Positions 18,856-27,153 of a stretch of DNA of 64,000 bases are shown here, piece by piece (positions within the stretch are counted from its first letter, which is position 1; every line of letters begins with the position of its first letter). This stretch comes from Microbacterium hibisci (GTDB lineage: Bacteria; Actinomycetota; Actinomycetes; Actinomycetales; Microbacteriaceae): the NCBI RefSeq assembly GCF_015278255.1, contig NZ_JADIJC010000001.1, forward strand, positions 62,001 to 126,000, read 5' to 3'. Under the pieces are notes generated by a model. That model made no database searches, was not told the DNA's origin, and was given only the letters and a program-made list of their open reading frames with translations. Position numbers and translations under genes: made by a program.

Positions 18856-19634
18856 CCGGAGTTGCGGGCGCGGGCGACCTGGATGCCGCGCTGCGAGGTC
18901 GGGAAGCGGTCGAGCATCTCTCTGAGCTCGGCGGCATCGACGTCGGCGCCGAACGCCTCGGCGCCGGGCTCGAGCATGATGCCTGCGGCGAGCGGACCGG
19001 CGGGCACCGGATCGAACCCCAGCTCGTCGACGAGCCGCATCACGGCGGCCACGGCCTCCTGATCGTCGCCCGCGACGGCGATGGCCTTGCGACCGGGGGC
19101 GCCGGCGGGCCTCGCTTCGTCGGCGAGGTCGCGGTACCCCATGTGGTTGAAGGCCTTCACGACGCGCGCCTCCGGCAGCGCCCGCTGCACGGTCTCGCTG
19201 GTCGACGTGCGCAGGTCGGCGAAGTCGGGAAGGAGGCCGTCGACCTCCCACCAATAGTTCATCGCGTCGATCACGATCTTGCCGCCGAAATCGGCAGCCG
19301 ACAGCACGCGGTGCTGGGGGAGCGGCAGCGCGAGGATGACGACATCGGCGCCGCGTGCGACCGTCGCCGCGTCGATCGCCCTCGCACCCGGCGCGACCGC
19401 CTCGATCGTGCGCGCGATCCGCGCCGGATCCGCCGAGCCGGCGATGAGCACCTCATGGCCCGCGATTCGCGCGAGTCGGGCGAGCACCTGCCCGACCCGT
19501 CCGGCGCCGATGATTCCCACAGCGCCGATTCCCATCGCGCCGATCCCGGGGGCGCCGCCGCCGACCACGCCGCCGCCGCCGACCGCGCCGCCGCCGACCG
19601 CGCCGCCGCCGACCGCGCCGCCTTCCATGCTCAC
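18834..19634 (-). CDS. F420-dependent NADP oxidoreductase-like protein with glycine-rich N-terminus
   Basis: Up to 266 residues. The Rossmann motif [17 protein letters not shown] (about residues 38-54), the block [13 protein letters not shown] and the C-terminal dimerisation region match the NADPH:F420 oxidoreductase / NAD-binding F420-oxidoreductase family. The first 33 residues are a repeat of GGAVG units encoded by 15-bp DNA repeats; an internal ATG at 19535 would start the protein exactly at the fold and may be the true start. The last two codons and the stop (GGC CGT TGA) come from a REP-like element, so the gene end was reshaped by the repeat. Confidence 0.8.
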   Translation of the reverse strand: MSMEGGAVGGGAVGGGAVGGGGVVGGGAPGIGAMGIGAVGIIGAGRVGQVLARLARIAGHEVLIAGSADPARIARTIEAVAPGARAIDAATVARGADVVILALPLPQHRVLSAADFGGKIVIDAMNYWWEVDGLLPDFADLRTSTSETVQRALPEARVVKAFNHMGYRDLADEARPAGAPGRKAIAVAGDDQEAVAAVMRLVDELGFDPVPAGPLAAGIMLEPGAEAFGADVDAAELREMLDRFPTSQRGIQVARARNSGPDSPGR

Positions 19635-19696
19635 CGGCCCAGGCTAGCCAGCCACCGGCGGTTGCGGCATCCGTCGTCCCGACCGACCATGGGGAG

Positions 19697-20743
19697 ATGG
19701 GGGATGCCGAGACGGGCGAGCCGCCGGCCGACCGGCCGGATGGGGAGCCGCACGGCGACGGGCCGCAGGACGTCGCACCGCACGGCGACGGGCCGCAGGG
19801 CGTCGCGCCGCACGGCGACGAGCCGCCGCCGGATCGCCGGCGCGCGTGGCTGCTCGTCGTGCTCGCCGCGCTGCTGCTGGTCGCCGGCATCCTCGTGGTG
19901 TGGCTGCTGCAGTCGCCCGGCACCGAGGCGTCCGCGCCCCCGGCGGCGACCACCGCGGCACCCACCCGAAGCCCAACCCCGGCTCCGACGCCCACCCCGA
20001 CACCGACTCCGACCCCCACGCCGACCGGATTCGCGGCGAACGCCACGGCGTACGACGTGACGACGCTGCCGCAGGTGAACGTGTTCGCGGTGATCCCGGC
20101 GCTCTCGGTCGACGATGCGGCCTCTGCGCCGCCGCTCGCGGTGCGGGCGGTCGCGAGGGGCATCGGCGCGCCGGTGTGGACTGATCCGACGCGCGAGCCC
20201 GTCGCCTACCTGCCGCGCGAGTATCCGTACGACGGCACCTCGGTGCCGGTCGTCGAGCAGCAGGAGCACTGGGTCAAGGTCTTGCTCACGGGCCGGCAGG
20301 CCGTGCCGTCGCAGGGCAACCCGGCGCAGGTCGCGGGCTGGCTGCGCGTGGCCGATGTCGACCTCGCCGCCGACGACGCCAGCGTCGTCGTGAGCATCTC
20401 GGGACGCACCATCGACGTCGTCCGTGGCGGCGTCGCCGAGCGCATCGCCACCGACTTCGCGTGGGGCACCGACGCCACACCGACCCCGATGGGCCGCACG
20501 TTCATCATGACGACGCGGACCGTGCCGGAGTACGGCTACACCCGGGGCCACCCGATCGTGTACTGGGCGGTGCAGTCTCCGACTCTCGACGGCTTCGGCG
20601 GAGCGGATGTCGCGGTGGCGGCCTTCCACTATCACGACGCGCGTTCGGGGCCGATCTCGAACGGCTGCATCCGCGTCGACGCCGCCGCGATCACGCGGCT
20701 CGCCGAGCTTCCCCTCGGCACGCCGGTGATCGTCAACCCCTGA
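19697..20743 (+). CDS. Membrane-anchored L,D-transpeptidase (YkuD domain)
   Basis: 348 residues: a disordered N-terminus with repeats of HGDGPQ, one membrane segment (about 49-71), a Pro-Thr spacer (PTPTPTPT, about 90-110) suited to span the wall, and a C-terminal catalytic domain. FHYHD and SNGCIRV (about 321-327) carry the active histidine and cysteine; most YkuD enzymes have SHGC, so the Asn is a deviation. Such enzymes make 3-3 cross-links in peptidoglycan. GACCAT six bases before the ATG fits a leaderless start. It diverges from the F420-type gene. Confidence 0.88.
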   Translation: MGDAETGEPPADRPDGEPHGDGPQDVAPHGDGPQGVAPHGDEPPPDRRRAWLLVVLAALLLVAGILVVWLLQSPGTEASAPPAATTAAPTRSPTPAPTPTPTPTPTPTPTGFAANATAYDVTTLPQVNVFAVIPALSVDDAASAPPLAVRAVARGIGAPVWTDPTREPVAYLPREYPYDGTSVPVVEQQEHWVKVLLTGRQAVPSQGNPAQVAGWLRVADVDLAADDASVVVSISGRTIDVVRGGVAERIATDFAWGTDATPTPMGRTFIMTTRTVPEYGYTRGHPIVYWAVQSPTLDGFGGADVAVAAFHYHDARSGPISNGCIRVDAAAITRLAELPLGTPVIVNP

Positions 20744-20758
20744 GCGCGCCCGCGGGGT

Positions 20759-21898
20759 TCACACGAACGGCCGGGACACGTCGATGATGCGTCGCAGGCA
20801 CAGCTCGACCGCCGCGCCCGCCGCGATCTCGGCTCGGGTGCCTGGCACGGGCTCGCCGAGCGCGCGCTGATAGTTCGCCAGCGCGTCGGTCGCGGCGCGC
20901 AGCCGGCCGGATGCGTCCGGATCGCCGAGCGGCGTCGCCACGAGCTCCGCGGCGGCGCGGATGGCGCGGGCGAGATCGTCACGGACCGCGGCGGTGAAGT
21001 CGGCATTGCCGGAGGCCTGCATCTCCAGCAGCAGGTCGATGAGGTCGCGGGTGAGGAACGCGGCGCGCTCGAGCGCCTCCATGCGCCGGGTGTTCTCCTC
21101 GCGCTCGTCCCCGTGCCGGCGACGGCGAGGGTTCGCGCGGGCGCTCTCGTCCGCCTCATCGACGTCGGCGGTGACCGCGTCGCGCGTCTCGCCGAGGGCG
21201 TCGAGCCGGGCGATGAAGCGATCGGGGTTGATCTGATCGTCGGCCACGGCGGTCGCGGCATCCGTCAGCAGATCGGTGACCGTGTCGCGCAGTGCCGACA
21301 GCCGCTCGCTCGCCCTGCGCAAGTAGAGCGGGGGCACCACGATGAGGTTCACCGCGATTCCCACGATCACGCCGAACGCGACCGTTCCCAGGTACGAGAT
21401 GGAGAACTCCTCGGGGTCGGTCGCGCCGCCGATGAGCAGCACGAACAGCGCGGCGAGCGGGGCCCAGTCGCCGCCGTCCCCGAGCAGCCGCAGTCCGCCC
21501 AGCAGCACGCCCACGCCGATCACCGCGCCCAGCACCACGCCGCCCGGCACACCCAGCCGCAGCGCCGCGACTCCCGAGAGGCCGAGCCCGATGCCCACCG
21601 CGAGGCCGATCATCACCTGGAAGCCGACCCTCGCCGAGCGGGCGACCGTCGGGTACATCGTCACGAGCGCGCCGAGCGGCGCGTAGTACGAGTACTGGTC
21701 GTCGAGGAAAGGAATGAGCGGTGCGAGGTACCAGGCCAGCACCGCCGCGAGCGACGTCTTGATCGCGAGCAGCAGGCGAGGCTGCTGGGCGAGCCGCGCC
21801 GTGTACGAGACCGCCCGTCTCAGGGGCTCAGTGCGCTCGGAAATGCCCGTCTCCTCCCGTAGACCGAAGGCCACGATAGCCACCGTCTGCGAACGCAT
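20759..21898 (-). CDS. FUSC/aromatic-acid-exporter-like integral membrane protein
   Basis: 379 residues. Residues about 40-205 form six hydrophobic helices arranged as in the FUSC / ArAE family (YSYYAPLGALVTMYPTVA near the start), and the C-terminal half is a long cytoplasmic helical domain. Proteins of this group are putative effluxers of aromatic or other organic acids; the substrate is unknown. The stop lies 16 bases from the convergent L,D-transpeptidase. The first 25 residues are weakly conserved, so the start is uncertain. Confidence 0.8.
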   Translation of the reverse strand: MRSQTVAIVAFGLREETGISERTEPLRRAVSYTARLAQQPRLLLAIKTSLAAVLAWYLAPLIPFLDDQYSYYAPLGALVTMYPTVARSARVGFQVMIGLAVGIGLGLSGVAALRLGVPGGVVLGAVIGVGVLLGGLRLLGDGGDWAPLAALFVLLIGGATDPEEFSISYLGTVAFGVIVGIAVNLIVVPPLYLRRASERLSALRDTVTDLLTDAATAVADDQINPDRFIARLDALGETRDAVTADVDEADESARANPRRRRHGDEREENTRRMEALERAAFLTRDLIDLLLEMQASGNADFTAAVRDDLARAIRAAAELVATPLGDPDASGRLRAATDALANYQRALGEPVPGTRAEIAAGAAVELCLRRIIDVSRPFV

Positions 21899-22023
21899 CG
21901 GCGGGGTTGCGCCCGCGACCCTTCCGCGTTAACCGAGCGCGATCCCGACTGTCGTGGACGACTGGGTGCAGCGGGGGCGTGGGATGCTGGAACCCCTCCC
22001 GCCTCTCGGATTGAAGGATCCTC

Positions 22024-23016
22024 ATGCAGCAGCGCGCACTCGGACGCACCGGACGCTCGGTCTCGGCCGTCGGCCTCGGCACCTGGCAGCTCGGCGCCGA
22101 CTGGGGTGCCGTGTCGGAGGAGGAGGCGGAGCGGGTGCTCGCGGCATCCGTCGATCGCGGCGTCACCCTCTTCGACACCGCCGACGTCTACGGCGACGGG
22201 CGGAGCGAGTCGCTCATCGGCCGCTTCCTCGCCGCACGCCCGGGGCACGGCGTCACCGTCGCCACCAAGATGGGCCGCCGCCTCGCGCAGGAGCCCGAGA
22301 ACTACACACCCGAGAACTTCCGGGCCTGGACCGATCGCTCGCGCGCGAACCTCGGCGTCGACACGCTGGATCTCGTGCAGCTGCACTGTCCACCGACCGC
22401 GGTCATCGAGGACGACGCCACGTACGACGCCCTCGACGCACTCGTCGCCGACGGCACGATCGCCGCTTACGGCGTGTCGGTCGAGACGTGCGCGCAGGCG
22501 CTCGCCGCGATCTCGCGGCCGAACGTCACGAACGTGCAGATCATCTTCAACCCGTTCCGGCTCAAGCCGCTCGACGAGGTGCTGCCCGCCGCCGAGGCGG
22601 CGGGCGTCGCGATCTTCGCGCGCGTGCCTCTCGCGTCGGGCCTGCTGTCGGGCCGGTACACCGCCGAGACGACGTTCGCCGCCAACGACCACCGCACCTA
22701 CAACCGGCACGGCGAGGCGTTCGACCGTGGCGAGACGTTCTCTGGCGTCGACTTCGAGACCGGGCTCGCTGCCGCGGCCGAGCTGGCCGCAGCGCTGCCC
22801 GAGGGGGTGTCGCTGCCCGCCGCAACGCTGGCGTGGATCGCCGCGCAGCCGGGAGTCACGAGCGTCATCCCGGGCGCGCGCAACGTCCGCCAGGCGGAGT
22901 CCAACGCGACGGCCGGCGAGCTCCTCGAAGACGGCTTCGACATCGGCGCGTTCGACCGCGTGGTCCGCGAGGTCTACGACCGCGACCTGCGCGCGTCGAT
23001 CCACCCGCTCTGGTGA
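22024..23016 (+). CDS. Aldo/keto reductase
   Basis: 330 residues forming an (alpha/beta)8 barrel. Catalytic Asp and Tyr lie in FDTADVYGDGRSE (about 50-62), Lys in VATKMGR (about 81-87), and His in LVQLHCPP (about 120-127); the C-terminal SVIPGARNVRQAESN binds NADP phosphate. It reduces aldehydes or ketones with NADPH; the physiological substrate is not evident. AAGGA at 22013-22017 precedes the ATG. The next gene converges, with a strong bidirectional hairpin in between. Confidence 0.9.
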   Translation: MQQRALGRTGRSVSAVGLGTWQLGADWGAVSEEEAERVLAASVDRGVTLFDTADVYGDGRSESLIGRFLAARPGHGVTVATKMGRRLAQEPENYTPENFRAWTDRSRANLGVDTLDLVQLHCPPTAVIEDDATYDALDALVADGTIAAYGVSVETCAQALAAISRPNVTNVQIIFNPFRLKPLDEVLPAAEAAGVAIFARVPLASGLLSGRYTAETTFAANDHRTYNRHGEAFDRGETFSGVDFETGLAAAAELAAALPEGVSLPAATLAWIAAQPGVTSVIPGARNVRQAESNATAGELLEDGFDIGAFDRVVREVYDRDLRASIHPLW

Positions 23017-23023
23017 GTTCCAC

Positions 23024-23128
23024 CGCCGGTCGTTGAGCGAGCGAAGCGAGACGAAACGCGCCTGACCTTGCGCAAGGTCAGGCGCGTTCCGTCTTCGGGC
23101 GCCGGAGCGCCCTCCGCTCACGGCCGCT
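23024..23128. repeat. REP-like A and B elements flanking a terminator
   Basis: A short A form in reverse orientation (about 23025-23059, CGTTGAGCGAGCGAAGCG then AGACGAAACGC) and a degenerate reverse B form (about 23086-23126, with GGGCGCCGGAGCGCCC) enclose the hairpin at 23055-23088. Same placement between convergent genes as the big arrays. Confidence 0.8.
23055..23088. terminator. Bidirectional terminator between convergent genes
   Basis: Perfect 15-base arms (23055-23069 and 23074-23088) enclose GCGC, a very stable stem. It serves the aldo/keto reductase on one strand and the secreted beta-helix protein on the other. Confidence 0.85.
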
Positions 23129-23132
23129 TGGT

Positions 23133-25049
23133 CTACGGCAGCGGGTAGTCCACCACGAACTGCGGCGTGCCGGTGTTGGTGTTGTCGGCCTGTCCGCCCA
23201 CGCCGTTGACGACGTGCCGGACGGTTCCGGCAGACAGGTTCACCGTCATGATGTGGTGAAGCTGCACGCCCGGGGCCTCGGGCACCTCGAACCCGTTCTC
23301 GGTGATGATCGACGGGTTGTTCTGGTTGAACACGTACACGCCGGCGCCGTCGAGGCGGTGCGTCGTGACGTCGTCGGCGACCTTGTAGCCCGGGTAGCCG
23401 AGGGTGCCGTCGGGCTGGGTCCAGTCCGCCTGCGTCGGCGGGTCGTACGGCAGCTCGTTCTGGTACAGGATCACACGGCCGTTCTCACCGTTCCACAGCG
23501 TGTTGTACTGCTGGAAGTGCTCGACGAACAGTCCGGTCGCCGTCACGTCGTCACCGTTGACGATGACGCCGTTGGTGCCGGTGTTGGTCGCCCAGCGCTC
23601 GTTGTCACCGTTGACGCCGTCCGTCGGGTCGAAGCCCTCGACGCCGTGGTCGCCGCGCCACACCCAGGTGTGGTCGATGAGCACGTCGTCGGCGTTGATC
23701 TCGAGCGCCGTGGTCGTCTTGCCGATGTGCGGGCCGCCGACGCGGAAGTACACGTCGCTCAGCGTGATCGGGTTGGACGGGTCGAGCTTCTTGCCGCCGT
23801 TCGCCTTGCCGACGCGCAGCAGCACCGGCGAGAGCTCGGTGCCGGCGTCGATCGTGACGCCCGCGACGACGATGCCGTCGGCGTCGTTCACCTCGAGCGG
23901 CACGGCGCCGCCGACCGCGGTGAGGGTCGCGTGGCCGAGTCCGAGCACCACCGTGCCGGCGCGCTTGACCTGGATCGTCTTGTCGATGTCGTACACGCCC
24001 GGCGTGAAGATCAGGTGCTGGCCGCGGGCGAGCGCGTTGTTGATGTCCTTCACCGAGTCGGCGGGGGTCGCGATGTAGAAGTCGGTGATCGGGATGCTGC
24101 GTCCCGCCGTCTCGCCGTCGGCCCAGCTGATCCCGCTCGAGTCCTGCTGCGCGGCGGGCACGCGGACGTTGTAGCGCCCGTCATCATCCACGTACAGGTA
24201 CGGCTTCTCGCGGCTGAGCGGCGTCTCGTCGACGGTCGTGTAGGGCGGGTTCGGGAACGCGGAGTCGTCGGGAGCCCCGACGACACCCGAGAACACCTGG
24301 TTCCATACCGCGTTCGACCAGCTGCCGACCTCGCTGTTGCGGATCAGCCACTGCTGCTGCGAGCCGTTCACGACGGCGGGCAGGCGCGAATCGGCGATGA
24401 AGCCGCCACTGGCGTACTGCGGACCGGCCGTGCAGTAGTCCATCAGCGATAGCGTGCCGCCCGACACGTCGAGGCGCCGCATCGACACCGCCTGCGACAC
24501 CGCCCAGAACTCCGCGCTCTGGCGGCAGCCGTCCTGCCCTGCCTTGTCGATGTCGATCGACAGGTTCGAGATCGTGCGCCAGAAGTTCACCAGCGCGAGG
24601 CAGTTGCTCGTGCCGCCGTCGGCGAGGCACCGGTTGTAGACCTCCACGGCGCCGTGCACGGTGACGTCTTCGGGTGACGCGCCCAGACCGGCGATCTCGG
24701 TGTAGTAGCCCACCTTCACCCGGAGGGGCTCGGCGGCCGAGCCGTACTCGCCGGGAAGGAAGTACACCGCGTGGCGGGCCGTGCCCATCTCGGCGTCGAC
24801 CTGCTGGGCGTGCAGCGCGTCGAGCTCGGCGCGGATCTCGGCGACGGGAGTGTCGGGGGAGTAGATGGTGACGTTCGGCCCGAAGTCGGGGTGATAGGGG
24901 TCCACCGCGCGCGGCGGCGCGGCGACGGCCGGCGTGACCAGCAGCGCGCTCGCGATGAGCGCGGCGCCGGCGGCCACCGCAGCGATCCGCGCGGACCGTG
25001 CCGTGCGGGGCGCCGAGCTCGCCGGGGAGTGGGGAACGGGGGCGGGCAT
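23133..25049 (-). CDS. Secreted right-handed beta-helix protein, pectate lyase / GH55-like
   Basis: 638 residues from the ATG at 25047-25049, which has GAGAGG upstream and is followed by a signal peptide (about 1-43, ending TPAVAAPP). The body has GVYDIDKTIQVKRAGTVVLG-type turns and repeated short strands typical of pectate-lyase-superfamily and glycoside hydrolase family 55 solenoids. Homologues are often labelled adenylyl cyclase in databases, a label the sequence does not support. It probably binds or cleaves an extracellular polysaccharide. The enzymatic bond cannot be predicted. An inverted repeat upstream may be an operator. Confidence 0.75.
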   Translation of the reverse strand: MPAPVPHSPASSAPRTARSARIAAVAAGAALIASALLVTPAVAAPPRAVDPYHPDFGPNVTIYSPDTPVAEIRAELDALHAQQVDAEMGTARHAVYFLPGEYGSAAEPLRVKVGYYTEIAGLGASPEDVTVHGAVEVYNRCLADGGTSNCLALVNFWRTISNLSIDIDKAGQDGCRQSAEFWAVSQAVSMRRLDVSGGTLSLMDYCTAGPQYASGGFIADSRLPAVVNGSQQQWLIRNSEVGSWSNAVWNQVFSGVVGAPDDSAFPNPPYTTVDETPLSREKPYLYVDDDGRYNVRVPAAQQDSSGISWADGETAGRSIPITDFYIATPADSVKDINNALARGQHLIFTPGVYDIDKTIQVKRAGTVVLGLGHATLTAVGGAVPLEVNDADGIVVAGVTIDAGTELSPVLLRVGKANGGKKLDPSNPITLSDVYFRVGGPHIGKTTTALEINADDVLIDHTWVWRGDHGVEGFDPTDGVNGDNERWATNTGTNGVIVNGDDVTATGLFVEHFQQYNTLWNGENGRVILYQNELPYDPPTQADWTQPDGTLGYPGYKVADDVTTHRLDGAGVYVFNQNNPSIITENGFEVPEAPGVQLHHIMTVNLSAGTVRHVVNGVGGQADNTNTGTPQFVVDYPLP

Positions 25050-25090
25050 GGGGAGTCCTCTCCGTTGAGGTGATGAAGCGGCGGGATGCC

Positions 25091-25112
25091 GGTTACTTAC
25101 CGGACTGTAACC
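25091..25112 (-). promoter_or_regulatory. Inverted repeat upstream of the secreted beta-helix gene
   Basis: GGTTAC (25091-25096) and GTAACC (25107-25112) form a perfect six-base inverted repeat with a ten-base spacer, about 50 bases before the start codon, in the zone where the promoter of the leftward gene must lie. A candidate operator for a sugar-responsive repressor; no factor is known. Confidence 0.4.
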
Positions 25113-25162
25113 AAACGTGAGAGCGGTCTCAAGACCCAGATTCCGGAGAACGCTTGCTCGAT

Positions 25163-25750
25163 TCAGAAGTCGATGCGCATGACGACGCGACGCTTGGTGG
25201 GGTGCGAGACCTCGCGATAGCCCGCCGCCAGGAAGGGCCCGAGGGCGCCGACGCTCATCTCGTCCCAGGTCACCTTGCTGCCGCCCGTCAGCAGCGGGTA
25301 GCCCTCGACGGCCGCCGCACCGCGGGCGCGGGCATGTTCGGTCGCCGCCACGACGAGCGGGTAGGTGAGGCCTTCGCCCCGGTGACCCCGGCGCACGACC
25401 ATGCACGGGATCGCCCAGACGGTGTCGTCGTCGGGATCCTCGCTGCGTCCCTGCCAGGGGACGGGCGATCCTCGTACCCGGCCGTAGACGCCGCGACGAT
25501 CGACAGCGCACCACGCGACAGGTTCGTCCCCGTCGTAGCCGACGATGCCGATCGTCTCCGTGGCACGGGGGTCGTCGCAGTGCGCCTCGGCGCGGAGGAT
25601 GGCCGCGCGCTCGGTCTCGGGCAGGTGCCACCAGTCGTGGTCGCCGAGCCGCTGGCGCTGGCACTGGCAGCGGCCGGCGACGCCCGTGAGGATGGTCTGC
25701 AGATCGTCCCACGAGGCCTCGTTGGCGGGGACGAAGCGCAGCGCGTTCAT
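25163..25750 (-). CDS. GNAT-family N-acetyltransferase
   Basis: 195 residues from ATG 25748-25750. The acetyl-CoA binding stretch IPCMVVRRGHRGEGLTYPLV (about residues 116-135) contains the R-x-x-G-x-G/A-like loop, and a CxCQ motif (GRCQCQRQR) lies near the N-terminus, as in a group of actinobacterial GNAT proteins of unknown target. Substrate unknown. An upstream in-frame start would add 11 low-complexity residues (MGVGAQRYSAA) and is not favoured. Confidence 0.8.
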   Translation of the reverse strand: MNALRFVPANEASWDDLQTILTGVAGRCQCQRQRLGDHDWWHLPETERAAILRAEAHCDDPRATETIGIVGYDGDEPVAWCAVDRRGVYGRVRGSPVPWQGRSEDPDDDTVWAIPCMVVRRGHRGEGLTYPLVVAATEHARARGAAAVEGYPLLTGGSKVTWDEMSVGALGPFLAAGYREVSHPTKRRVVMRIDF

Positions 25751-25894
25751 GGCGGCAGAGTATCGCTGCGCGCCGACACCCACGCGCCGACACCCACGCG
25801 CCGACGGCGCACGGACGAGCGACCGGCTCAGCGTCCAGCCCGCTCAGAGGGCGGCCGGCCCGCTCAGAGGGCGCCCCGGTCGATGAGCGAGCGC

Positions 25895-26326
25895 TCAGAG
25901 GCCGAACGGCGGCGCGACGATGTACAGGTACGCGCCGAGCACGAGCAGATTGACGCCGACGGTGCCCCAGAACGCGCGGCGGAACGTGCGCTTGCGGGTC
26001 TTGTGGCGGAACAGCTGCTGCGCGACGAGCGCGCCGGGCCATCCGCCGACCAGGCCGAGGATGAGCAGCGTCTGCTCGGGAACACGTCCCGCCCCGCGTC
26101 GAGCGGCCGCCTTGTCGAGCCCGTATGCGGCGAACGCGACCACGCTGGCGCCGCCGTACACGGCGAGCAGCCACCAGGGCAGGTCGAAACCCACGTAGGC
26201 GATGGCGAAGGCGCCCGCGAACACGAGCAGCACGATCCAGCTGAGCGCCGAGGGGAGCGGCTTCGAGAGGTCGCGCCCCGGCCGCTCGGGTGCCGAGACG
26301 GAGGCGCGCGGGCGAGGGTGCGACAT
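25895..26326 (-). CDS. DUF1294 family membrane protein
   Basis: 143 residues with a basic N-terminus and four hydrophobic segments. YGLDKAAARRGAGRVPEQTL with LILGLVGGWPGAL and FRHKTRKRTF is the DUF1294 core; the function of this family is unknown. An ATG at 26324-26326 is the natural start, since upstream residues in the frame look noncoding. The gap of 144 bases to the acetyltransferase gene (25751-25894) contains short direct repeats (CACGCGCCGACA) but no gene. Confidence 0.82.
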   Translation of the reverse strand: MSHPRPRASVSAPERPGRDLSKPLPSALSWIVLLVFAGAFAIAYVGFDLPWWLLAVYGGASVVAFAAYGLDKAAARRGAGRVPEQTLLILGLVGGWPGALVAQQLFRHKTRKRTFRRAFWGTVGVNLLVLGAYLYIVAPPFGL

Positions 26327-26367
26327 GGACTTGATCCTATGGGGGTGCCCCGGCGTACCGTGTGGGC

Positions 26368-26796
26368 ATGCATGAGCTGACCGAAGAGGCGCTGGTTGCG
26401 GCATCCGTCGACGTCACCTGGCGGGAGTTCACGGTCGCAGGCCGCCTGACGGAGTGGTTCTGGCCCCCGAGGTTCGAGACGACGGCTGTGGTCGAACTGC
26501 GGGAGCTCGGCCGGTGGGAGGTGCGATCGGCTCCCGCGGATCTCGCCGTCGAGGGGCAGGTGCTTACCGTCGGGGCGCCCCGCACGCTGCGGCTCGCGTG
26601 GCGCTGGGCGGGTGAGGAGCATTCGACGGACGTCGAGATCACGCTGGAGGCGGCGGCGGATGCCTCGACCCGCGTGATCGTGCGGCACTCCGGCTTCGCG
26701 ACCCAGGAGGAGCGCGATCAGCACATCGAGGGCTGGTCGAGCTGCCTGCAGCGCCTGATCGACCGCCACGGCGGCCCTCCGGGCGAGCACCTGTGA
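26368..26796 (+). CDS. SRPBCC (START/Bet v1-like) domain protein
   Basis: 142 residues. VDVTWREFTVAGRLTEWFWP with a later LRLAWRWAGEEHSTDVEITLE and HSGF...GWSSCLQRL follows the pattern of AHA1/SRPBCC proteins, which form a hydrophobic ligand cavity. Role unknown; such proteins often act beside regulators or in stress responses. TACCGT (26356-26361) lies six bases before the ATG, a leaderless promoter; a GTG two codons upstream is possible. Confidence 0.8.
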   Translation: MHELTEEALVAASVDVTWREFTVAGRLTEWFWPPRFETTAVVELRELGRWEVRSAPADLAVEGQVLTVGAPRTLRLAWRWAGEEHSTDVEITLEAAADASTRVIVRHSGFATQEERDQHIEGWSSCLQRLIDRHGGPPGEHL

Positions 26797-26839
26797 AGGA
26801 GGGCGGCGCGATGTCGCCGGCGGGCGGTACGGTCGGGTC

Positions 26840-27133
26840 GTGATCATCGAGTTCGACGGCGAGGTGTTCCGCTGGGATGCGCGAGAGGACTCCGCGTGGT
26901 TCTTCGCGTCGGTTCCGCCCGAGCTGAGTGAAGAGATCCGCGAGATTCCGCGCCCCTACCGGGGTTTTGGGGCGGTCCGTGTGCGGGCGCGCATCGGCGG
27001 CAGCGAGTGGACGACGTCGATCTTCCCGTCGTCGGACGCGTACGTGCTCCCGCTGAAGAAGGCGGTGCGCGCGGCCGAAGGGCTGGTCGACGGTGGTCCG
27101 GTGACGGTGCGGCTCGAGGTGCTCGACGGCTGA
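26840..27133 (+). CDS. DUF1905 domain protein
   Basis: 97 residues. FDGEVFRWDAREDSAWFFAS, PYRGFGAVRVRARIGGSEW and SDAYVLPLKKAVRAAEGL define DUF1905, a small beta-barrel-like family of unknown role. TACGGT (26828-26833) lies six bases before the GTG start, another leaderless promoter. It converges on the Fic gene with a 20-base gap. Confidence 0.85.
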   Translation: MIIEFDGEVFRWDAREDSAWFFASVPPELSEEIREIPRPYRGFGAVRVRARIGGSEWTTSIFPSSDAYVLPLKKAVRAAEGLVDGGPVTVRLEVLDG

Positions 27134-27153
27134 CGGGCTCTCGCCGGCCCGCG

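Noticed and set aside
23133..26174. One giant leftward gene of 1,013 residues covering the beta-helix protein and the region to 26174
   Set aside because: The ATG at 25049 has a ribosome binding site and signal peptide, and the upstream part overlaps real genes in another frame.
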